Shown here: positions 6,545 to 13,414 of the stretch, piece after piece
How the letters are laid out: each line of letters starts with the position of its first letter
How positions within the stretch are numbered: position 1 is the first letter of the stretch
NCBI GenBank assembly: GCA_039188505.1
Contig: JBCCZC010000068.1
Span: 1-17,389, forward strand
DNA from: JBCCZC01 sp039188505
Lineage (GTDB): Bacteria > Pseudomonadota > Gammaproteobacteria > Xanthomonadales > SZUA-38
Length of the DNA stretch: 17,389 nucleotides
Direction of reading: 5' to 3'
Program-made: the position numbers and the translations under genes
Notes under the pieces: generated by a model
Databases searched by the model: none
The model's input: the letters and a program-made list of their open reading frames with translations, nothing else
What the model was told of the DNA's origin: nothing

Positions 6545-9500
6545 CAGCGCCCGCCGGAAACGGTACCGATGGCGATGTCCGTTCGCTGCCAGCGGATGCT
6601 CAGGGGCAGATCCGTCGACGCATCGAGGGTCAACGTGCCACTCGTATCGCTCGCGAAGGACCGTTCCAGCGTGCCGGCGCTCGAGAGCTCCGGCGTGGAC
6701 CAGACGCACCCCGGGCAGTGGACTTCGGCGACCGCAACCGGTGACGCGCCGCTGGCCAGGCCGGTCGGATCGGTGCTGACCACCCAGGCGGGAAGATCGT
6801 CGGTAGCGTAGAAGTAGACTGCGGTGAACTCGAGGTCGTTCTGCTGCTGGATCCCGAGGCCCCAGCCGGGCTCGGCGTCGTCGAACCACTGGTCGGTCAC
6901 CGCCGCGGGCACGCCTGTCGGGTCGCCGAGATCGAAGTAGGTGAGCAGCTCACCCCCAGGTTCATCGTCGATCGTCCAGGTCAGCAGCGCGGAAGTCGGA
7001 TCGAGGAAGTTGAAGGTCGCGTCGCCGACGATCTCGAAGGTCGGTGGTCCCTCGATGGGCCCCGTGAACGACAGCAACGACGCGCTGATCTGCCCGTAGC
7101 TCAGCGGCGTGCTCTCGAGCGTCTGGACGTAATACCAGGTCGGCCGTCCGCCTCGCTCGGCCGTGTACCACGCGCCGTAGAGGCCGCCGTTGGCAAAGTG
7201 CACCTCGATCCCGTTACCACCGCGATCGGCGTTGAAATAGAAGCCCTCGCGCGGCAGGAAGTCCGGCGCTGCCGGTACCGGGCAGGCGGTCGCCGCGGTC
7301 GCGCAGTCGCCGTCAGCCACGGTCAGCGAGAGCGGTACGGCGTTACCCGGTCCGGCGAAGCCGCCTGCGTGGCCGACGCCGGCAAAGTCGATACGTACGC
7401 CGCTGCCGCAGGGGATGTCGTCCTCGATGAGCACCTGGACGCTGCCGCTGCGAGCGCCGTTCGCCGGAATGGTGTCGAAGCTCAGCGTCGGCGTAAGGAG
7501 CGTGACCGCGTCGGACAGGGGCGCCGGTGCGGTGATGCAGACGGCGCTGCCGGCCGCTGGCGCGGGCTGATCGTCGCAGGCGTAGGTCAGCGCATCGGTG
7601 AACGACGGATTCATGATCGCGATGCTGCCGGAGCGATCGCCGAACGCGTCGTCCTTGTACTGGTAGGCGATATCGCCGGTCGCCGGGTACAGAAACGCCT
7701 GCATGTTGAAGTCGGCCGCCGGCTCGCTGAAGTAGCTCATGTTGGCCCACTCGAAGGCCTCGCAGGCCTGGCCCGGGTCTCCCCGCTCCGCGGGCCGCGG
7801 ACAGGTGTCGAAGGACGCGTGGAAAAGCCCGCCTTCCGTGATCAGGTCGTCGTGCAGCGGCATGATGCGTCCCCCGCCACCCCGGCTCGGTTCCTGCGGG
7901 AGCGGGCAGTCGTTGTCGAAGTCGCCACCGAGGTCGGACGGGTCGGTGCTGAGGTAGCCGTTGGTCGCGAAGCTCACGGTGGCGAATTCCTCGCCATAGA
8001 AGGGAAACGGCGTCGCCAGGGCGATCGCGGCGGCGCCGTCGTCCTCGGGCGGGAAATCGGCGTCGAAGGCGACGAGATCGACCGGTGCCGAGGTGGTCAG
8101 GTCGACCTCGCTGTAGGCACAGTTGGCCTCGTCGCTGTCGCTGAAGGTGTAGCCGAAGGCGTCAGGCCCGCCCGTCCGCTTCGCGGCCGTGGACTGACCG
8201 ACCACGCGGAAACCGGCGATTGCGCCGTTGGCGTCCCGGTCGCCCGTGTTGGTGAGGGTCACCGGGAACTCCCAGATCTCGCCGCGCTCGATCAGCCCGT
8301 CGCCATCACCGCAGGCTTCGACCGGGGCCTGGCTCGCGAGCTCGATCACCGGTGCTTCGACGCGAACGGCAACGCGCTCCACGGCGCGGCAGCCGGCGGC
8401 GTCGGTCACGCCGACCGTAACCGTTACCCGAACGTCGGTGGTCACCCGATTCGGATAGCGCACTTCCGAGTTCTGGAGGCGGCTGTCGATCCGGCGGTCG
8501 CCGTCGAAATCCCAGTCATAGCTGTACTCGCCCTGGCCGCCGGTAGCGCTGACTCCGAAGGTCAGCAGATCGCCAGCGGCAACCGTTGCGGGCACCACGG
8601 CATTCGGCACCGGCGCGTCGCAACCGTTGGTGCCGTCGAGGAACTGGGCGCCTGTATCTCCGGGATCGAGCCAGTCGGCAAGCCGCGCCGTGGGCGCGTC
8701 CTCCGCATCCCAGGCAACCGAGAGTTTGCCGAAGTAGTCGGACCCTTCCTCGGCCCCCGGGCAGAAGAAGATCGCGCCGCCGGCAAGCTGACCGACGATG
8801 CGCTGTTCCTCGTTGTAGAGCGGCGACCCCGACGACCCGCCCTCGGTCACGCCGAGGTCCCAGCGGAGTACTTCCCAGAAGGTATCGGGTTCGAGCCGTG
8901 GGCGTCCCCGGATATCGACCAGGAAGTTGCCATTGATCACGGGATCGTTCTCGATCGTGATGCGCTTCTCGTGCGTGCGCGGGTGATGGATGTTCACGCC
9001 CATCTCCGGCGCCTCGCCGCGGCGGTCCCACCCGGAGAAGAACGCCTCGATCTCATCGGGTACCCGCGCGTTGAGTTCGAGCAGGGCGAAGTCCGATACC
9101 CTACTCTGAGCGATCAGCTGCGATCCGCTGACCGCATCCCCGATCTCCCGGGGCAACTGCACGCCGCTGTCGCCGCCCGTGCGGCAGGTGTCGCTTTCGT
9201 AGTTGAAGTAGAAGACATAGGAGGCCGGGTTGGCGCCCATGCAGTGCTCGGCCGTAAGGAAATACGGCTGGCCGTCCCGGTTGGTCGTATTGATCAGCGA
9301 TCCGGAGCAGACGCCGTTGCCGGCGCCGTCGGTGTACATCGCCACGGACCGGATCAGGTCCGGGTACGGGTCGCCCGCCGGGCAGATGACATCGACGTTG
9401 CAGGACAGCGCCTTGCTCGATGTCTCCTCGTTGTTGAAGCGATAACCATAGTTGACCCGCGTCAGGGCGAGGCGGACATCCGCGACCCGGTCAGCCGGCA

Positions 9501-9927
9501 CCCGCAGTTCGAGGAGGGCCTCCTGGCCGGGGACCATGGGGGTCCAGAATTCCCCGTGTGGTTGATTCTCCGAGTCGCCCCAGGGTCCGTGCCGAACCGT
9601 GCCCGTCGCGTCCATCAGGGTCAGCTCGGCGCCCTGCGGCAGCCAGTAGTCCGTGAACCCGAGGTCGACGGTCGTCGCGGCCTTCGCCACGATGCGGGCG
9701 CGCCAGACGCGCCACGGTCCCTCAGACGTCCAGGCTCCACCGGCCGATTCGCCATCCTCGACCCAGAGATCCTTCACCGTATGGGGCACCGAATAGTGCG
9801 GCGGCCGCCGGGCCTCCATTCGCTTCGCGTCGGCGGCGAACAGCGCGGCGTGATCGAGTGCCGGGAGCGTGACGTCCGGGTCCTGCTCGGCGGCGAAGAA
9901 GGCGGCAGCGAAGAGAATCGACTTCAT
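6544..9927 (-). CDS. Large secreted lysyl-endopeptidase-like serine protease with PKD and C-terminal repeat domains
   Basis: A 1127-residue exported protein. The ATG at 9927 has AAGGA nine bases upstream and begins a short hydrophobic signal (KSILFAAAFFAA). Residues about 15-165 look like a propeptide. The S1-type protease spans about 165-415: YFLTAEHCMG (His228), VSDFALLEL (Asp279) and TEGGSSGSPLY (Ser366) form the triad. VCSGSLINTT and several cysteines match lysyl endopeptidase (Achromobacter protease I-like) proteins. A PKD domain with YDWDFDGD lies at about 440-523. A central region (about 525-880) has a nidogen-like FPFYGEEFATVSFATNGYLS. Two related C-terminal repeats start near 893 (GFYFNADRGGNGIEVHF) and 1011 (QWFDDAEPGWGLGIQQQ). 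It probably digests extracellular protein; cleavage preference is not proven. It overlaps sixA by one base. Confidence 0.88.
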   Translation of the reverse strand: MKSILFAAAFFAAEQDPDVTLPALDHAALFAADAKRMEARRPPHYSVPHTVKDLWVEDGESAGGAWTSEGPWRVWRARIVAKAATTVDLGFTDYWLPQGAELTLMDATGTVRHGPWGDSENQPHGEFWTPMVPGQEALLELRVPADRVADVRLALTRVNYGYRFNNEETSSKALSCNVDVICPAGDPYPDLIRSVAMYTDGAGNGVCSGSLINTTNRDGQPYFLTAEHCMGANPASYVFYFNYESDTCRTGGDSGVQLPREIGDAVSGSQLIAQSRVSDFALLELNARVPDEIEAFFSGWDRRGEAPEMGVNIHHPRTHEKRITIENDPVINGNFLVDIRGRPRLEPDTFWEVLRWDLGVTEGGSSGSPLYNEEQRIVGQLAGGAIFFCPGAEEGSDYFGKLSVAWDAEDAPTARLADWLDPGDTGAQFLDGTNGCDAPVPNAVVPATVAAGDLLTFGVSATGGQGEYSYDWDFDGDRRIDSRLQNSEVRYPNRVTTDVRVTVTVGVTDAAGCRAVERVAVRVEAPVIELASQAPVEACGDGDGLIERGEIWEFPVTLTNTGDRDANGAIAGFRVVGQSTAAKRTGGPDAFGYTFSDSDEANCAYSEVDLTTSAPVDLVAFDADFPPEDDGAAAIALATPFPFYGEEFATVSFATNGYLSTDPSDLGGDFDNDCPLPQEPSRGGGGRIMPLHDDLITEGGLFHASFDTCPRPAERGDPGQACEAFEWANMSYFSEPAADFNMQAFLYPATGDIAYQYKDDAFGDRSGSIAIMNPSFTDALTYACDDQPAPAAGSAVCITAPAPLSDAVTLLTPTLSFDTIPANGARSGSVQVLIEDDIPCGSGVRIDFAGVGHAGGFAGPGNAVPLSLTVADGDCATAATACPVPAAPDFLPREGFYFNADRGGNGIEVHFANGGLYGAWYTAERGGRPTWYYVQTLESTPLSYGQISASLLSFTGPIEGPPTFEIVGDATFNFLDPTSALLTWTIDDEPGGELLTYFDLGDPTGVPAAVTDQWFDDAEPGWGLGIQQQNDLEFTAVYFYATDDLPAWVVSTDPTGLASGASPVAVAEVHCPGCVWSTPELSSAGTLERSFASDTSGTLTLDASTDLPLSIRWQRTDIAIGTVSGGR

Positions 9928-10074
9928 CCGAATCCATCCTTGAGCTGAAGGCACCGCATGGTAAGCGGCAGAACGGGCTTCGACCAACCCGAGCTGCAGG
10001 AATTCCCTAGCCGGCTCTCGAAGCGCACGAACGGTGGCGGTAGCGAGACGGGTGGTCCGGCGCGGATGGGCCGA

Positions 10075-11475
10075 TCAGCGTCCGAGTTCTGCGGCCATGG
10101 CCTCGAGCTGCGCCTGCGTTCCGCCGCCGACGCCGAGCGCCAGGGCCTGCTCCACGAACGCGAGCGCCCGGGCAGGTTCGGCCGTGCCCTGCGCCATCCC
10201 GCGGAGCGCCCACGCGCGGAAGAGCCGGCCCAGGAAATCGTCGGCCTGGCGATCCAACGCGAGAATTCCGCCGAAGCGGCCACGGGCGACCTCGTCATCA
10301 CCCAGCGCCAGACGGTACTCGCCCGACGCGAGGAGCGGCCAGCGATTGCCGGGTGCGTTCGCCACGACGCGGTCGTCATGCGTTCGGTAGCTGTCGACTT
10401 CGAGTGCGCCACCGATGCTGGTCAGGAGGAAATGCTGGACGAGATCGCGGTCGTCCAAGTCGTTGCCGTGCTGCTCCTGCCACGTCTCGAAGGCCGCTCC
10501 GGCGGATTCGTAGCGGCCGATCAGCGCGTCCGCTAGGATGCCGGACGCGGCGCGGATCGCCGGGGAGATCGCCTGGCCTGCCGTCGGCACCCGGGCATCG
10601 AGAAACGCAACCGCCAGTGGCGAGTAGCGGACGTCGCCCATCAGCAGGCGGAAGGCATCGGAGATCGCGTTGCCGTTCGCGAGTACGACCAGTGCGAGCT
10701 GCCGGTCGGGCACGCGCAGCAGCAGCGCGCCCGAGTGGTCCGGATCGTCCTGCCCGAAGCTCCACAGGATCCGGACGCCACCGACCTTCTGGCTGAACCA
10801 GCCGAGGCTGACGGGGCCCGGGCGTCCGTCGGCGAGGGGAAACGGCGCCTCGATCGTCGCCGCAATGTCGTCCGATGCCAGCGCTCCGGTGTCGAAGGCG
10901 CTGGCATAGCGGGCCATGTCGCGGACGGTCGACACGAGCCCGGCGTGGGCGCCAAGGTGCGGACTGTCGAACCACTGCATGCCCAGCGGCTGGGTGATGC
11001 GTTCGCGCACGAGCGACGTGTAGTCATCGGCGTCAAAGGCATCGGTGAGCGCCTGACCGAGGCGGGCGAAGCGCGCCGAACCGTAGACGTAGACTGTCCC
11101 CGGTTCTCCCTCCGACACGTGGGCAGCAAGGTGCCGCAGGGTGATGTCCGGGTGGTTGCAGAGGCTTGCTATGCGTTGGCACGCCGGCTCGTCGAGCCGC
11201 AGCTTTCCCTCGGTCTCACCGATTGCGAGCAGCGTTCCGGCGATGCTCTTGCTGATCGATGCGAAGCGCAGCGGCGTCTCGAGCGTGAAGGGTTCTCCGT
11301 CGCGGGTCCGGCCGCGCTGACCGCTGGCAACGATCGCGCCGTCCTCGACAATCGCCCAGGCCATGCCCGGAACCGCGAGCCGATCCTGCCAGGCCGCGAG
11401 GCTGGACTCGAGCGACGCGTCGGATTGCCCGGTCGCCGCGAAGGGCAGGAGTAGAGCAATCAGCAGCTGGCGCAT
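10075..11475 (-). CDS. Exported beta-lactamase-fold serine hydrolase
   Basis: A 466-residue protein with a signal peptide at the N-terminus (MRQLLIALLLPFAATGQS). I chose the ATG at 11475 because the signal starts there and GGAAG lies six bases upstream; the longer reading from 11538 adds 21 residues before it. The class C beta-lactamase/PBP fold (about 20-330) has FASISKS with Ser73 and Lys76 (SxxK). The second motif is probably YGS at 131-133. The place of the usual HxG motif reads WSFGQDDPDHSG, so it is not canonical. VPDRQLALVVLANGN follows. The last 110 residues are helical without a known motif. It is likely a hydrolase of an ester or peptide in the periplasm or outside the cell; the substrate is unknown. 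It lies 147 bases upstream of the protease gene. Confidence 0.85.
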   Translation of the reverse strand: MRQLLIALLLPFAATGQSDASLESSLAAWQDRLAVPGMAWAIVEDGAIVASGQRGRTRDGEPFTLETPLRFASISKSIAGTLLAIGETEGKLRLDEPACQRIASLCNHPDITLRHLAAHVSEGEPGTVYVYGSARFARLGQALTDAFDADDYTSLVRERITQPLGMQWFDSPHLGAHAGLVSTVRDMARYASAFDTGALASDDIAATIEAPFPLADGRPGPVSLGWFSQKVGGVRILWSFGQDDPDHSGALLLRVPDRQLALVVLANGNAISDAFRLLMGDVRYSPLAVAFLDARVPTAGQAISPAIRAASGILADALIGRYESAGAAFETWQEQHGNDLDDRDLVQHFLLTSIGGALEVDSYRTHDDRVVANAPGNRWPLLASGEYRLALGDDEVARGRFGGILALDRQADDFLGRLFRAWALRGMAQGTAEPARALAFVEQALALGVGGGTQAQLEAMAAELGR

Positions 11476-11570
11476 CCGAGGCTTCCTATCCGTTTCGACC
11501 AACGGTAGCCGCGAAAGGTAGGTCGCCGCGACCACCATCGGTCATTGCAACCGCGAAGCCAGGCGGCGCG

Positions 11571-13346
11571 TCAGCGCTCCTCGACAAGCTGCCAGCCCGA
11601 GAAGGTCAATGTGCGCCGCCCCTCGAAACGGCCGAGCGCTATGGTGTCGCCCGTGTTGATCCCGAGGCCGGGTACGTAAAGGCGGTCGGGTCCGAACGGC
11701 ACCAGCGGAACCCGCGGCTCGACGGCAATCGTCGTCGAGGGAATCTCGTACTCGAGATACAGCAGGCCTTCGTCGAAAACCAGGTCGACCGTTTCGATCT
11801 CCAGGTTTTCGATGATCAGGTCCGGGTTCGCAATCCGATAGCGACCGGCCCACGCCTCCAGCTCGGGCGCGGGCGGAATGTCCTCGAGACCCGTGCCAAA
11901 CAGCAGATCGCTGCCCCGGAAATGCGCGAGGAGCACCGATTGGCCGCCCAACGTCGCCGGTCTGATGAGTACCTCGGCAAGCACGCTGAAGCGCAGGCTG
12001 ATGACGCCGAAGAGTTTGAAGGAGATCTCGTACCAGCCGTCCTCTCGCAGCTTGGCGCCGAATTTGCGGCCGACGAGCTCCATCTCGTAGCGGCTTTCGT
12101 CCCCTTCGAGCTGCAGCTCGCCGAGCGGCGTGCTGTAGCGCGGTTCCATGGCCCGGGCTGCCGCGCCGCTCGGCAAGGCGAGCCGTTCGGGCAGCTCGGG
12201 ATCCTCGTCCGGCGGTTCGCGGCCGAGCTTGGCCTCGAGCATGAGGTCGAGGGCCTCGGCCGCCGTTTCGGGGACGAATTCGCTCGCCGCCGAGGAGTTG
12301 GCGATCAGCGCGACGGCGAGCTGCTCCTCGGGCGCGATGAGGATCAGACCCCGATGGCGAAAGGTGCCGGAGTAGAGGCGCAGTAGCCGATCGACCTTGT
12401 GGTTTCCCGTGTTGGTCATCTGCCAGCCGAGCGCGACGCGATTGTCGAGATCGAGGGGGATGTCCGCGTTCTGTTCCCGCGTCATCTCCCCGAACAGCGC
12501 GTCCGTCATCACCGGTGCGCCCTCCCCGGCGAGCACCCAGCGCAGCAGCTTGCCGAGATCGCGGATGCTTGCAAAGAGCCCGAGGGCGCCAAGCTCCCGC
12601 GGAAACACCGCGTCCTTCTGGCGCCCCTTGCGGTCGTGCGGTTGCGCGGTCGCCGCGGTGGCGACGAAGCCCGCATCGGTCAGCTCGAGCGGCCCGAGAA
12701 CGGCCTCGGCGACGTAGTCGACATAGGGCCTGCCGCTCACCTTCTCCACCAGAGCCGCGAGCACCTGGAACCCGAGCTGCGAATAGGAGTAGATGACGCC
12801 GGGTGGCTGCGTCCGGGGTAGTGGTTCGATCAGCGTGATGCCCATTGGCTGCACCGGCCCGAAGCTGCCTGCGAAGCGATTCGGGGCGAGCCCTGAATGA
12901 TGGGTCAGCAGCTCGCGGACGAGCGGCGGCCGTTCGTTTGCGGCCCGTCCGCTGAACGTCAAATCGAGATAGTCCGTGACCGGCGCCTCGAGGTCGACCT
13001 TGCCTGCCGCCACCAGCTGGAGCACCGCAATGGTCGCCGGAATTTTCGAGAAGTCGCCAACGAGCATGGGCGTCGTCGTCGTCATCCGGCGTTCGTCATC
13101 GGCACTGGCCTCCCCGTAGGCCCGCTCGTGCACGACCCGCTGACCGTCGATGAGGACCAGCGCCGCTCCCGCGATGTCCTCGCCACGCATGGTGCGGCGG
13201 ATATCCCGCTCAAGGTCCTTGATGACCTCGGAATAATCGGTCGCGGCGCCGGCCACCGGCGCCTGCCACAACAACGCCAGGATCGCCGCGAGGAGCGCGA
13301 GCCTACCGCCAAGGCCGCTCCGGGTCGATTTGAATCTGATCGTCAC
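11571..13346 (-). CDS. Beta-lactamase-fold protein lacking the catalytic serine (probable pseudoenzyme)
   Basis: A 591-residue exported protein starting at a GTG (13346). An in-frame TGA lies just upstream, and a signal peptide follows (about residues 13-35, ending GAA). The N-terminal domain (about 40-390) aligns by eye with class C beta-lactamase-like proteins: LVLIDGQRVVHERAYGEA, VAAGKVDLEAPVTDYLDL, LLTHHSGL, YSYSQLGF and LAVALIANSS. The SxxK site reads GDFSKIP: Asp98 replaces the nucleophilic serine ahead of Lys101, read clearly as GAC in the DNA. The third motif is also not recognisable. A beta-rich C-terminal domain (about 400-591) follows. The usual hydrolase activity is therefore doubtful, and it may bind rather than cleave. 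It sits between a second serine hydrolase gene (95 bases) and the LamG/FG-GAP gene (68 bases). Confidence 0.82.
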   Translation of the reverse strand: MTIRFKSTRSGLGGRLALLAAILALLWQAPVAGAATDYSEVIKDLERDIRRTMRGEDIAGAALVLIDGQRVVHERAYGEASADDERRMTTTTPMLVGDFSKIPATIAVLQLVAAGKVDLEAPVTDYLDLTFSGRAANERPPLVRELLTHHSGLAPNRFAGSFGPVQPMGITLIEPLPRTQPPGVIYSYSQLGFQVLAALVEKVSGRPYVDYVAEAVLGPLELTDAGFVATAATAQPHDRKGRQKDAVFPRELGALGLFASIRDLGKLLRWVLAGEGAPVMTDALFGEMTREQNADIPLDLDNRVALGWQMTNTGNHKVDRLLRLYSGTFRHRGLILIAPEEQLAVALIANSSAASEFVPETAAEALDLMLEAKLGREPPDEDPELPERLALPSGAAARAMEPRYSTPLGELQLEGDESRYEMELVGRKFGAKLREDGWYEISFKLFGVISLRFSVLAEVLIRPATLGGQSVLLAHFRGSDLLFGTGLEDIPPAPELEAWAGRYRIANPDLIIENLEIETVDLVFDEGLLYLEYEIPSTTIAVEPRVPLVPFGPDRLYVPGLGINTGDTIALGRFEGRRTLTFSGWQLVEER

Positions 13347-13372
13347 CCCACGATTTCAGGGGGCGGCAGGCG

Positions 13373-13394
13373 AAGGTTGCGTGAGCTGAACCTT
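13373..13394. repeat. Small inverted repeat in the short gap between genes
   Basis: AAGGTT (13373-13378) and AACCTT (13389-13394) form a 6-base stem with a 10-base loop in the 68-base gap. It is short and has no U-tract, so it is only a weak structural candidate. Confidence 0.2.
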
Positions 13395-13414
13395 AAGCTC
13401 CCGTGAGCGCGGTT

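Noticed and set aside
6545..6889. Upstream extension of the SixA frame
   Set aside because: The extra residues are an out-of-frame reading of the protease C-terminus; SixA homology begins exactly at the ATG at 6544.
7198..9948. A 916-codon open frame on the plus strand opposite the protease
   Set aside because: It is antisense to a protein with a full catalytic triad and signal peptide. Its own translation is Arg/Val/Gly-rich without domains, as expected from the complement of a GC-rich gene.
11571..13346. Calling the 591-residue protein a beta-lactamase or resistance gene
   Set aside because: The nucleophilic serine is absent and the third motif is lost, so the fold similarity does not justify that function.
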